This document shows, piece after piece, positions 8,901-17,573 of a DNA stretch of 64,000 bases. Each line of letters opens with the position of its first letter. The first letter of the stretch is position 1. The notes beneath the pieces were generated by a model, which was not told the DNA's origin, searched no databases, and saw nothing but the letters and a program-made list of their open reading frames with translations. The stretch comes from JBKCUI01 sp052161605 (GTDB lineage Bacteria > Planctomycetota > Planctomycetia > Pirellulales > Pirellulaceae), in NCBI GenBank assembly GCA_052161605.1, contig CP197409.1; one strand, given 5' to 3'. Made by a program: the position numbers and the translations under genes.

Positions 8901-11900
8901 ACTCTTTCCACTGCCGCTTTAGGCATCTGACCAACGAATTGCCGAACGTAAGGGCTGAGGCTTTCAACAAATCTACGTTGCCCCTCCGCATAGATGGTAT
9001 CCATTGCCAAGGAAGACTTACCACTCCCGCTATGACCGCAAAAAACCGTCATTTGGTTTCGAGGCAGCACCAGGTCCACGTCGCAAAGATTATGCTGTTT
9101 TGCTCCTACGACATGTATATCTTGCATCAGCTCTGCAGGGTCGATCGTAGCGAGCGTGCCTGCAATCGGTGGCTGAGTCCCGTTTTTTGTCTTGGCCTTA
9201 GACGTTTTCTTTTTGGCTTTACCGTTCTTGGAGGTCACCGCATATTGATGTTTCTCAAAGTACTTCGCCAAGGCGATACCCGTATAGGACTTTGGATTGG
9301 CAGCCACCTCTTCTGGGGTCCCCGTGCAAACGATCCGGCCCCCTTGCTCTCCACCCTCGGGGCCTAGATCGATAACCCAGTCCGCCGCTTGAATGAGATC
9401 CAAATTGTGCTCGACAACAATGACGGTGTTACCTAAATCCACGAGGCTCTGCAAAACTCCGAGCAGCAAATCTATGTCGTGAAAATGCAGCCCCGTTGTT
9501 GGTTCATCCAATACGAATACCGTCTTACCAGTCGAACGTCGACTCAACTCTTTCGACAGCTTAATTCGTTGCGCTTCACCGCCGGACAAGGTCGGTGAGG
9601 GTTGCCCGAGCTTCAAATAATCGAGACCGACATTGCTGAGAGTCCGAAGCTTCTCCACAATTTTTGGAAAGGCTTCGAAGTGAACCAGGGCTTGTTGAAT
9701 ATCAAGATCTAAACAATCCGCAATCGATTTGCCTTTAAATTCAACTTGTAACACTGGCCGTGAGTAGCGTTTTCCCTCGCAAGCGGCACAGGGAACCCAC
9801 AAATCGGCTAGCACCTCCATGTCGATGCGACTTGCTCCGTGCCCTTCGCATGCGGAACATCTTCCGGCATCGGTATTGAAACTGAACGTGCTGGAGGTAA
9901 AGCCTCGTCGCTTGGCTTCCGGGAGCTCTGCGAAAAGATCCCTTATGACGTCGAAAACTTTTACATAGGTGGCTGGATTGCTCCGGGGCGTTCGACCAAT
10001 AGGACTCTGATCGATATCGATAATCTTGTCGATAAACTCAAGCCCCTCGATAGAATCATGTTTGCCTGGCTCTTGTTCCGAATTGTGAAGCACCTTGCGC
10101 AATGCAGGAGACAAAATATCGGAGACCAAGGAGCTCTTACCGCTCCCACTTACCCCTGTCACGGCGATAAAGCACCCCAGCGGAAATTCAACCTCGACCC
10201 CTTTTAGGTTGTTGTGAGCTGCATTTTTGACCACAATTCTTTTGCCATCCGCAGATCGTCGCACCTCGGGGGAGCGAATGGTTCGACGGCCGCTTAGAAA
10301 CCCACCCGTGACGCTCTCAGGGTGATTGGCAATGTCCTCGATGGAGCCCGCTGCTATGAGCTGACCACCTTTGACACCCGGACCAGGACCAAAATCGACA
10401 ATGCTATCGGCGATGCGAATCGTATCTTCGTCATGCTCGACCACGATCAACGTGTTGCCAAGATTGCGAAGTCTGGTCAACGATGCCAGCAACCGATCAT
10501 TGTCCCTGGGGTGGAGACCAATGCTCGGTTCATCCAGCACGTACATGACACCAACCAAACCTGATCCAATCTGACTGGCCAAGCGAATGCGTTGCGATTC
10601 GCCCCCCGACAAGGTCGGTGCGGTTCGGTTGAGCGACAGGTATCCGAGCCCGACATCCTCCAAAAATTGTAGCCGTGCTCTCACTTCCTTGATCGCTTCG
10701 TGCCCAATCTTTTCGTTGAGTTCGCTCAATTCCAAATAGGCCATGAAGTCTCGACATTCCGAAACCGTCAGGCCTGAGAAACGATCGATCGACAGCCAGG
10801 GTTCTTTAGCAAATCGCTGCGCCGAAGTTCGCAATCGAATCGATCTTGCTTGTCCGTTGAGACGGGCTCCTTGGCAACTCGCGCAAGTCGTAATCTGCAT
10901 GTACTTTTCGTACTGCCGGCGTGCTATCGGATTCTTGGCCGATCGGTACGCATCCAACAACTCAGGAATGATTCCGCTGTAATCTTCGCCATGGCTAGCT
11001 CGCCCTTTGGCTTTCACAGCCATTCCGTGGTAGCCGTAAAGCATCCAGCGTCGCTCTTTTTCTTCGAGATCCTCCCAAGGTGTAGAGATTAAACGGCCGA
11101 TGGGAATCCTCTCGCGAGTCTCTATCACACCTGCGAAGAGACCGATCGATCGACGGTACCAGCGAGTCATCTCCGTTTGTTTGCCGATCAACTCGATTGC
11201 GCCGTTACGGATCGATTTCTTTGGATTCGTTACCAACAGACCTGGGTCAAACGAGAACGATTCCCCCAGCCCCTCGCATGTCTTGCAAGCCCCCTGAGGG
11301 GAGTTAAAGCTAAGCATTTGCGGCGAAGGAGGTTGGAACGAACAACCACACTTGCCGCAAGCGTAATGGGAAGAAAGGACAATGTCGGCTGTCGAATTTT
11401 GCTCCGACTCTGCGGCAGGGCTGATATCATCCTCTGACGCTACGTCCGATTCGTTATCTGATTCGTTGTCCGATTCTTGGGCTGTTGCCTTGCTCGATTT
11501 CTTTTTGGTTGCTTTTTTCTTTTTCGCAGTTGTGGAAGTGACAGACTTTTTCCCAGCGACTTTTGAAGAAGTCTGTTTTGGCTTCGATTCGGCTGTATTG
11601 AGCAGTTCCGATGGGGCTAAAAGGATTGTTCCTTCACCGAACCGGAGTGCCGTGTCGACCACTTCCATGATTTGCTCTCGGCTCGCCAGATTGGGTTCCA
11701 AGCGATCGATAACCAACTCGATGTTGTGCTTGGAATAGCGGTCTAGAGTGGGGACAGCATCGAGCGGGAAAAGCTCTCCGTCGACTCGGGCTTTGTTGAA
11801 CCCTTGTTTTCGCCAGTCTTCGAAGAGGTCTCGATACTCACCCTTTTGCCCACGAATGACGGGTGCCAAAAATGAGTACGCTCGCCCTGGTGGTAACTGC

Positions 11901-12334
11901 AAGATCCGCTCAACGATTTGGTCGCGTGTTTGCGGAGAGATCTCTACATTGCAGATGGGACAGAAACCCGTTCCGACGCGGGAAAAGAGAACACGCAAAA
12001 AGTCGTGGATCTCCGTAATCGTCCCAACGGTTGACCGAGGATTGTTGCCGGTCGATTTCTGACTGATCGAGATCGCAGGACTTAGGCCGGAAAGATAATC
12101 GACATCCGGCTTCGGCAGCTGTCCGACAAACTGCCTCGCGTAGGTCGACAAGCTCTCTAGATAGCGACGTTGTCCCTCCGCATAGAGCGTATCGAAAGCC
12201 AACGAACTTTTACCGCTGCCGGATACACCGGTAAAACAGATGAGTTGGTTTCGCTCAAGCGTTAGATTGACGTTTTGAAGGTTGTGCTCCCGAGCGCCAC
12301 GCACGACAATCGGGAGTTCTTTGGTACCCTTCAT
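5942..12334 (-). CDS. uvrA: Tandem double UvrA (excinuclease ABC subunit A duplicated and fused)
   Basis: 2130 residues, a little over twice the usual 940-970. Each half is a complete UvrA. Half 1 (about 1-1030) has Walker A GVSGSGKSSLAFDTLYAEGQ at 36, zinc modules with CGKCG/CKTC and CSACEGHG/CAAC, LSGGESQRIRLASQ, DEPSIGLHPRD, a second Walker A GVSGSGKSSL and DEPTTGLH. Half 2 (about 1060-2130) repeats the order with GHSGSGKSSLAMDTIYAEGQ, CNKCG/CETC, GPSGSGKSTL, CEKCEGMG/CDAC and two signature motifs. So four ATPase sites and all zinc modules look intact. UvrA normally dimerises to scan DNA damage and load UvrB; a fused copy could work as a built-in pseudo-dimer. Half 1 has a Lys-rich then acidic insert near residues 245-315; the linker and C-tail are also Lys-rich, like histone-H1-type tails. 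Confidence 0.95.
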   Translation of the reverse strand: MKGTKELPIVVRGAREHNLQNVNLTLERNQLICFTGVSGSGKSSLAFDTLYAEGQRRYLESLSTYARQFVGQLPKPDVDYLSGLSPAISISQKSTGNNPRSTVGTITEIHDFLRVLFSRVGTGFCPICNVEISPQTRDQIVERILQLPPGRAYSFLAPVIRGQKGEYRDLFEDWRKQGFNKARVDGELFPLDAVPTLDRYSKHNIELVIDRLEPNLASREQIMEVVDTALRFGEGTILLAPSELLNTAESKPKQTSSKVAGKKSVTSTTAKKKKATKKKSSKATAQESDNESDNESDVASEDDISPAAESEQNSTADIVLSSHYACGKCGCSFQPPSPQMLSFNSPQGACKTCEGLGESFSFDPGLLVTNPKKSIRNGAIELIGKQTEMTRWYRRSIGLFAGVIETRERIPIGRLISTPWEDLEEKERRWMLYGYHGMAVKAKGRASHGEDYSGIIPELLDAYRSAKNPIARRQYEKYMQITTCASCQGARLNGQARSIRLRTSAQRFAKEPWLSIDRFSGLTVSECRDFMAYLELSELNEKIGHEAIKEVRARLQFLEDVGLGYLSLNRTAPTLSGGESQRIRLASQIGSGLVGVMYVLDEPSIGLHPRDNDRLLASLTRLRNLGNTLIVVEHDEDTIRIADSIVDFGPGPGVKGGQLIAAGSIEDIANHPESVTGGFLSGRRTIRSPEVRRSADGKRIVVKNAAHNNLKGVEVEFPLGCFIAVTGVSGSGKSSLVSDILSPALRKVLHNSEQEPGKHDSIEGLEFIDKIIDIDQSPIGRTPRSNPATYVKVFDVIRDLFAELPEAKRRGFTSSTFSFNTDAGRCSACEGHGASRIDMEVLADLWVPCAACEGKRYSRPVLQVEFKGKSIADCLDLDIQQALVHFEAFPKIVEKLRTLSNVGLDYLKLGQPSPTLSGGEAQRIKLSKELSRRSTGKTVFVLDEPTTGLHFHDIDLLLGVLQSLVDLGNTVIVVEHNLDLIQAADWVIDLGPEGGEQGGRIVCTGTPEEVAANPKSYTGIALAKYFEKHQYAVTSKNGKAKKKTSKAKTKNGTQPPIAGTLATIDPAELMQDIHVVGAKQHNLCDVDLVLPRNQMTVFCGHSGSGKSSLAMDTIYAEGQRRFVESLSPYVRQFVGQMPKAAVERVDGLSPAIAIEQRNLSHTPRSTVGTVTEIYDYLRVLFARMGQMHCTQCDQPVGTQTSDEIIDRILEQAKTKSGRAVLLAPVAWNGTTSQEHFLQQFQQQGFVRVRINGKTHEIDSAPTIQAKSRNDIQIVVDRLQWEKMDRKRLTDSVATALTIGNGVLQVAHADETLPEMFWDIETHSLFLACNKCGISFQPLSPHSYSFNTSIGWCETCKGLGTQQGTDPSLVLDMDKPLRGGGILLWPNLNIPLSRAMLRALCRETGIDWDIPVGELPFSKRSLLLCGLPNRMIRVLRMDLEAEGAEESELRGLENERSVYFSFEYKGCFEALDRDQSSLAGMRQNRSVLWMREGPCPACSGSRVRPEAAFTRFRDHTIIDIVHRPIGELWEMVEGWKLTAREKKIAGELHREISQRLKFLVDVGLEYLTLDRPANTLSGGESQRIRLASQLGSGLSGVLYVLDEPTIGLHPRDNQRLIRAIKSLRDLGNTLLVVEHDRDVIESSDLLCDFGPGSGILGGRIVAKGTPAEIEQDPNSVTGPFLSGRRLINTAVHPRIQFDDELATEAMRSDWTDCAKPAKGWIRILGAHENSLKNIDVSIPLGCFCVVTGPSGSGKSTLINNILYRSLCNHFFKSEGMPGLHRAVEGRNLVNKVLRVDQSPLGMSPSSNPATYIGVFDHIRDWFSRLPEAKSRGMRPSHFSFNVPNGRCEKCEGMGQICIPMHFLPDVWIECDACQGKRFTEEVLAVKYRGKSISDILTMSISEVRELLCEVPRVEKMLGVLCDVGLDYLALGQSAPTLSGGEAQRVKLAAELCRPATGNTIYLFDEPTTGLHFDDIQKLLNVFQSLVDRGNSVVVIEHNLDVIKTADWVIDMGPEAGEAGGQVVFAGPTKKLIEYAHHYRYRSSPQDSLKVAEPAKKAKAKSKGKKDENTAVTIPIPMEQPMHRSYTGEALAAFVAQSTLRVDTGDGGKVKPAAPSRNRTKSTVKAKSKRSS

Positions 12335-12343
12335 ATTCGGAAT

Positions 12344-13414
12344 TTAGTGTACCCCAGCAGCTCCGAGGTAACGTTCCGCATCGAGAGCCGCCATACAGCC
12401 AGTGCCAGCTGACGTGATCGCTTGTCGATAGTAGTCGTCAGCAACATCTCCAGCCGCGAAGACACCAGGTACGCTTGTTATGGTACGGTAGGGTTGAGTC
12501 CATTTGACATAACCGCTCGAATGCGTTTCGACTTGCCCCCCCAAGAACTTGGTATTGGGGGTATGTCCGATCGCCAAAAACACTCCGGAAGTATCTATGA
12601 CCGAGGTTTCGCCAGAATCGACATTTTTGACGCGAACGCCAGTCACCCCAACTCGAATGTCGTCAGCATCACCGAGAACTTCTTCGACCACGGAGAACTT
12701 GACCAACTCGATTTTCGAGTTCGATAACGCGCGATCCTGCATGATCTTCGAAGCACGCATCTCGCCTCGTCGGAGGACCATATAGACCTTCGATGCATAC
12801 TTCGTCAGGTAGCTCGCTTCCTCGACAGCAGAGTCACCACCACCGACCACGACTAGAGGCTTGTTGCGAAACCGAGGCAGTGCACCATCGCAAACCGCGC
12901 AAGCACTCACTCCTTTGTTGCGGAAGACTTCTTCGCTAGGTAGCCCCAGATAATTGGCGCTGGCACCCGTCGCCAAAATGACGGTGTGGGTTTGGAAGTC
13001 GCCGTTTTCGGATGTTGTCAGCTCGAGTGGCTGGCCACTGAAATCGACGCTTACCACATCGTCGCTGATAACGCGGGTTCCGAAATTTATGGCTTGTTGT
13101 CGCATGAGCTCCATCAACTCAGGCCCCGTGACCGCGTGGGGATGCTCTTCGATCGGGGGTAGCATATACTGGCGGTCTTGGGAAATCGCCGACTCGAGGA
13201 ATTCCTTTAGCTTGCCTGATGGGAAGCCAGCATAATTCTCGACCTCAGTGGTTTGGGCCAACTGCCCCATGGGATACCGTCCCATCACGCGGTTTTCCTC
13301 CGTCGCCGCACCTTCGAAAAGCAGAGGTTCCAGGTTGGCGCGAGCGGCGTAGATGGCAGCGGACCAGCCTGCGGGACCACTTCCGATGATGATGCACTTT
13401 TCGACTTTACTCAT
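12344..13414 (-). CDS. trxB: Thioredoxin-disulfide reductase
   Basis: 356 residues, slightly longer than the usual 310-330. It is an FAD/NADPH enzyme that reduces thioredoxin. The FAD-binding GSGPAGWSAAIYAARA is at the N-terminus, the redox-active pair is in SACAVCDGALPRF, the NADPH site is VVVGGGDSAVEEASYL, and the C-terminal FAD motif is GVFAAGDVADDYYRQAITSAGTGC. It ends 10 bp before the start of uvrA on the same strand, so co-transcription with the DNA repair gene is likely. Start chosen at the ATG at 13414 directly before the FAD-binding strand. Confidence 0.95.
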   Translation of the reverse strand: MSKVEKCIIIGSGPAGWSAAIYAARANLEPLLFEGAATEENRVMGRYPMGQLAQTTEVENYAGFPSGKLKEFLESAISQDRQYMLPPIEEHPHAVTGPELMELMRQQAINFGTRVISDDVVSVDFSGQPLELTTSENGDFQTHTVILATGASANYLGLPSEEVFRNKGVSACAVCDGALPRFRNKPLVVVGGGDSAVEEASYLTKYASKVYMVLRRGEMRASKIMQDRALSNSKIELVKFSVVEEVLGDADDIRVGVTGVRVKNVDSGETSVIDTSGVFLAIGHTPNTKFLGGQVETHSSGYVKWTQPYRTITSVPGVFAAGDVADDYYRQAITSAGTGCMAALDAERYLGAAGVH

Positions 13415-13569
13415 TTAAAACTCTGGAAAAACTGGAATACGAGAACGATTTCATGCCTCCGCAACTCCCAAATCGTTCGAAGTGTGAGAGGCGATTCGGA
13501 ACGGAGATCTTGGTTTTTACATGTTGTAACGGAATCCACGAACTCCGAACAGTGTAAGCCCGACGTCAA

Positions 13570-16500
13570 TCACTCGATCGAATCCCCGATGTTCAAGTAG
13601 CTCGCCCAGTAAAGCGGCAACTCACCCGAAAGAATTTCTGCTGCACCAACCTCCTTAGGCCCCCTGACCTCTCTCGCCACGCTCAGCTCCTCGGCCCACA
13701 AACTCGCGACCGCCCGTTGCCAGGCTTCGCTCCAAACGACGGTCCCGCCGTAGTCTCGCATGGCATCAGCTAAAATGACCATACTTTCGCCACCTACAGC
13801 CCAGCGTGAAACCAGCATTTGCTCCGTCCCTTGGGCTGCCAGCGACAACGAAAGCCGTCGCCATGCGTCCCCGGTGGAGCTAATCGCATCTGGCCGAAAC
13901 TCTGCCCCCATCAACCAAAAATGCTTAGGAGCCCCCCACGGCAACTGATTCCAGCTCGCGAGGGCGCTTTCATTCATAGCCGTATCGATCCCCAGAACGA
14001 TATTGTTAGGATCGCTCCAAGAGGTCTTCAATAGCGAGATCATCACCGGCGTCACCGTCTTCAGCAGTCGAGAGGGAATCGCAGTTTGCACCCCGACAGT
14101 GTCAACGATACTCACTCCTGCCATGCTACCAACTCGGCTGGCGACCGTTTTCTGAGCATCAGGTTTGGATGCTAAAAAGCTCGGGGTCTGAAGTACAGTG
14201 CCCCTTTCCTGCGACGGCTTGGACTGCATCAAAAGTGTGGCGGAGCCCAAGGTTGGAAGGTAGACAATGGGGTGATTCGCGATAGCTGGCGTTTTGCCTG
14301 TCGGCGTCGCTTCGAGCAACAACTCAAACGGAAACAACCAAAGCTCATCGTCAGGTATTACAACCCAACGCGCAGAAGCGGTCAACTGCTCCCATTGAAC
14401 GTCAGGAATAAGCACCTTTCGGAAACTTTCCAAGTCGGACTCCAATGCAGAACCAATCGTTGGCTCCCCATCTTGAATCGATTTTGAAATCCCTTGTAGC
14501 TTGGCACGCCAGTTGGCTTCTTGGCCAACGCTCCACGCTGTCCACTTTCCACCGACTCTCATCAAGGCTTTGATCGACTGCTCACTTGCAGCGAACAACA
14601 GTATGGCGTCGTCCTCTCGAAGCACGGAATCCAGTTTCGGCAAATCCAATCGCGGCGGAAAGCTCGTTGGAATGTACAATGGGCTGACAGCATGTCCCCA
14701 CAACAGTGCTTCCTGAACCGTGGCCAGCTTCTTCGTGGTTTCCCATTTCTTGCCATCTTCACTTGTCCAGCGGCGCGTATCGAGCTTGTTAGGTGAGGCA
14801 AAGTTGTCGACTAGTCCGCGCATCTGGACTGCATTCTGGCTGGCGTTCCCTAGTTGACGCTGAAAAGCCAACACATTGCTCTTAACAGGCTCAGCGAATC
14901 TTTCTGCAGAGATGTTGACGATGTGGCGAAACTCCAGAAGCCGGCCATTTAGAACGCTCTCTTGTCGGAATCGCTCGGAAAACAGCAAGTCAATCACCGC
15001 AACCTTCGCTTCTTCGTCGTTACCAGTTATCGTCCTTTGTACGAGCAAATTGAGTGGATCCGATTTGTCTGCAATGAGAAAAGCCAATTGCTCCTGAATA
15101 TGCGTTCTCCAGCTTCCTGCCGCGTCAGCTTGAAGCAACCGACTCAGAATCCCCAGGCCTGCTTCGTCCGTTACGATCCCCTGGTCCATTAACCTCGTTA
15201 GCAGCCGGGTCTGATATAGGATGGGGCTGCCGACATCCAGGTTAGAATCCCCGACAAACGGGATTAAACTCTCCTCGAGCTTTTGCAATCCTACCGCGTA
15301 ATCCCCCTCCATGAGGGATTGACGCGCCGCAGCGTAGTCAACGACTGCCTCCATTTTTGGTAGGAGCACTTGCTTGGGCAGCAACATGGTGGTGGCAACC
15401 GAAGATTGCCTCTTCATCGTCGCGACATCTGCCCGTAGAGCCAATTGCCGTACCAACTCCACTTGGCAACGGATGGCGACTAAACGACTGCGATCCGTTC
15501 CATACTTGCTCATCTGCTGCAACGTTCTCGCGACCGCATTCTGATCAAGATCGGAATGAATCACACATTTTGACCACAACTCAATCGCTTCTTCCCAGTG
15601 CATCATTTGCTCTGCCTGGGCGGCGACCAAAGAAGCCTCCAACGCAAAGCCTTGAGCCGACTTCAAATCGTTGTTCGCAATCGCCAAATCGCATAACGAC
15701 AACAGAGCGACCGCTGAAAGCCCGTAGTCTTGCCCTGCTGGCAGCGAAACCACCCCTTTGATCGTGGTAGAAGCTCCCGCTGATGCTTCAAATGGCAACT
15801 TTGCTAGCGACTGGCAGAGTGAAAGCGATGTCTTTAGCGTATCGCTCAGAGTCACATCTGGAGGAACGACAAACGCCTGGGGCAGGGCAGGGGAGAGGGG
15901 GTTCAACGAGGCCAACTCGCCTAACAAATAAGTGCGCCGACGAAGCGCAATCGATTGACAACGAATTATTTCGATCGCATCCACTGGGACCATTCTTGGG
16001 GACGTACCCGCTGGAGGCGTTGTCAGTTCGAGCAATAGTTCGCTGCCACCTAGAGGTATCTGCGCCAGTTCCGTTGGATTCCAGAAATCCGCTCCGCGAC
16101 GGTTCTCTCCACCCCAGTTGATTTCTCGCGATCGCATCTCCGCTTTCCCGGTTGGCTTTACGCTTAGCATCGAAGTCCATTTGGAACACTGCGTGGAAAT
16201 CGCTAAGGCTGCGTCATACTGTTCCATCGCCAAACCAATGCGTCCCTGAGCCCAAAAGCATTCGCCCAACATCACGAGCGGAGGAATGCTATCTATTCCT
16301 CGCTGGTTCTTGGACGTGCGTGACTTTTGCAATGCGGCATCAAATCCGATGATCGCTTGCTCGGTCTGCCCGTCCTCGAGTAGATCCAGCGCGTTGTAGT
16401 ACTCCACTCTCACCAAGTTTGCGCCGACTCGCTCCCCTTTTGGCTTAATCTTGGGAGCCTGAGCAGGGCAGGGCAGGGGGGGTGCGCAAAGCACGGCAAT

Positions 16501-16590
16501 TATGGCTAGCATTACTGCTGATAACTTAGCAGGCCATTTCGCCGAACAAATACCTGAGTGCCGGGGCAGGGCAGGGGAGAGGTTGCTCAT
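13570..16590 (-). CDS. Secreted TPR/CHAT-like protein with degenerate protease core
   Basis: About 1006 residues from the ATG at 16590 (an ATG at 16629 adds 13). The N-terminus carries a hydrophobic leader (LSAVMLAIIAVLCA) ending near PAQA, so export is likely. Residues about 60-480 contain helical TPR-like repeats (ALDLLEDGQTEQAIIGFDAAL; ECFWAQGRIGLAMEQYDAAL). The last 350 residues follow the CHAT fold: ELWLFPFELLLE, VYLPTLGSATLL, and a final SLSLAAQGTEQMLVSRWAVGG matching the usual AGA..VVASLWPV strand. The usual ACETG catalytic-Cys segment is replaced by LMGAEFRPD, and no His-Gly motif is evident. It is probably proteolytically dead or a scaffold. Three doubled GGGCAGGG motifs fall within this gene. 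A 155-bp spacer separates it from trxB. Confidence 0.75.
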   Translation of the reverse strand: MSNLSPALPRHSGICSAKWPAKLSAVMLAIIAVLCAPPLPCPAQAPKIKPKGERVGANLVRVEYYNALDLLEDGQTEQAIIGFDAALQKSRTSKNQRGIDSIPPLVMLGECFWAQGRIGLAMEQYDAALAISTQCSKWTSMLSVKPTGKAEMRSREINWGGENRRGADFWNPTELAQIPLGGSELLLELTTPPAGTSPRMVPVDAIEIIRCQSIALRRRTYLLGELASLNPLSPALPQAFVVPPDVTLSDTLKTSLSLCQSLAKLPFEASAGASTTIKGVVSLPAGQDYGLSAVALLSLCDLAIANNDLKSAQGFALEASLVAAQAEQMMHWEEAIELWSKCVIHSDLDQNAVARTLQQMSKYGTDRSRLVAIRCQVELVRQLALRADVATMKRQSSVATTMLLPKQVLLPKMEAVVDYAAARQSLMEGDYAVGLQKLEESLIPFVGDSNLDVGSPILYQTRLLTRLMDQGIVTDEAGLGILSRLLQADAAGSWRTHIQEQLAFLIADKSDPLNLLVQRTITGNDEEAKVAVIDLLFSERFRQESVLNGRLLEFRHIVNISAERFAEPVKSNVLAFQRQLGNASQNAVQMRGLVDNFASPNKLDTRRWTSEDGKKWETTKKLATVQEALLWGHAVSPLYIPTSFPPRLDLPKLDSVLREDDAILLFAASEQSIKALMRVGGKWTAWSVGQEANWRAKLQGISKSIQDGEPTIGSALESDLESFRKVLIPDVQWEQLTASARWVVIPDDELWLFPFELLLEATPTGKTPAIANHPIVYLPTLGSATLLMQSKPSQERGTVLQTPSFLASKPDAQKTVASRVGSMAGVSIVDTVGVQTAIPSRLLKTVTPVMISLLKTSWSDPNNIVLGIDTAMNESALASWNQLPWGAPKHFWLMGAEFRPDAISSTGDAWRRLSLSLAAQGTEQMLVSRWAVGGESMVILADAMRDYGGTVVWSEAWQRAVASLWAEELSVAREVRGPKEVGAAEILSGELPLYWASYLNIGDSIE

Positions 16591-16844
16591 AAAATTCTCA
16601 TTCAACAGGGATTCAAGAAATGCGAGCACTTATTATGACCAACAAAGCGGCACGAAGACAGCGGATTCAACGGCACAACCTCTACACTTTATCTCAAGTG
16701 ATCAAACGAAAACTCCGATAATCTCCACCAGTGTTCGGCCTCGTGAGATTTGCGATAGGCTGTTTTCTTGGGATATTTCACGATTGCCCATGAGTTAACA
16801 CAGTTCCACGTCAGTGTTTTTCGAGCTGCGGAGTGACCAGGAAA

Positions 16845-17084
16845 ATGTCAAAAAAGAATCTCGGCCTTAAGCTGTCTTTAGCCGTTGCAAGTGTGGGAAT
16901 GATGGCATTGAGCACTGGCTGCCAAGTTCACGTGGCCGGCCAGACACTTCCCAGTGCTTACTACCTGGAAGACGATGTCCAGTACTTCCCAGCTGGCCCG
17001 GAAAACAAACTCGCTAACGAAACTGCCGCATTAAAGGCGTCTCGCGAAGAGTACAAGGCTCGCCAAGCGGCTGGCGGTCGCTAG
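16845..17084 (+). CDS. Small putative lipoprotein
   Basis: 79 residues from the ATG at 16845. A lipobox LSTGC closes a hydrophobic leader (LKLSLAVASVGMMALSTGC), so signal peptidase II processing and lipid anchoring are expected. The mature part begins QVHVAGQTLPSAYYLEDD and continues VQYFPAGPENKLANETAALK with a charged C-terminal helix. From memory, GQTLPSxYYLxDDVQYF is a conserved pattern in planctomycete small proteins of unknown function; I cannot verify that here. A GTG at 16833 would add four residues. The next feature downstream is the 39-bp repeat array. Confidence 0.65.
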   Translation: MSKKNLGLKLSLAVASVGMMALSTGCQVHVAGQTLPSAYYLEDDVQYFPAGPENKLANETAALKASREEYKARQAAGGR

Positions 17085-17120
17085 TCTCTAGTAGCCAATT
17101 GAAGAGTTCGTCAATTACTT

Positions 17121-17237
17121 CGCATGGGCATCGCCCTGCACTGAGCAAAATCGTTTATCCGCATGGGCATCGCCCTGCGCCGAGTAAAATCGTTTAACCG
17201 CATGGGCATCGCCCTGCGCTGAGTAAAATCGTTTAAC
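17121..17237. repeat. Three tandem 39-bp repeat units (left part of array split by an IS)
   Basis: Units start at 17121, 17160 and 17199, each beginning CGCATGGGCATCGCCCTGCG and ending AAAATCGTTTA(A/T)C. The first half of each unit can fold as a hairpin (CGCA-GGGC, ATC loop, GCCC-TGCG). Two more units follow at 18842-18905, the last one truncated. The array is direct, without spacers, so it is not a CRISPR. Confidence 0.9.
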
Positions 17238-17249
17238 CTCTATGAAAAA

Positions 17250-17573
17250 CGGATAACGTCAAGTAGTCGTGAACGATTTTTTTCGCGGAAATGCTCAGTG
17301 TTGTTCCATTCGGTAATCCCCTTCCTCTATCCGAGCATCTCCCAGTTATGGGATAGCCCATTTGGCTGTTTTCGAAAGAGGGAAAGGCTGCCCCATCCGC
17401 AGACGAGCCCCATGTTGATTGTGGCCCAGGTTAAACTCGAGCTCACCTTTCCCCGAAGATCACTGAATGTCTTACTGAATTTTTCCTTGATTAAATCGTT
17501 ACGCTTACTAACTTAAAAAACGCCTGGTGAAACGGAGTGTGGCTCTGCTGGGAAGCAACCTCACAAGGGATAA
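17250..17573 (-). ncRNA. Candidate bridge-RNA region of the IS1111-type element
   Basis: This 324-bp stretch downstream of the transposase has no convincing ORF. In IS1111-group elements the bridge RNA is encoded in the non-coding end downstream of the recombinase gene, and this is the only non-coding stretch in the element long enough. The position is what I see; the RNA, its strand and its two loops are inferred. One loop should be able to pair with the 39-bp repeat junction around TTTAACC / CGCATGGG. Confidence 0.35.
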
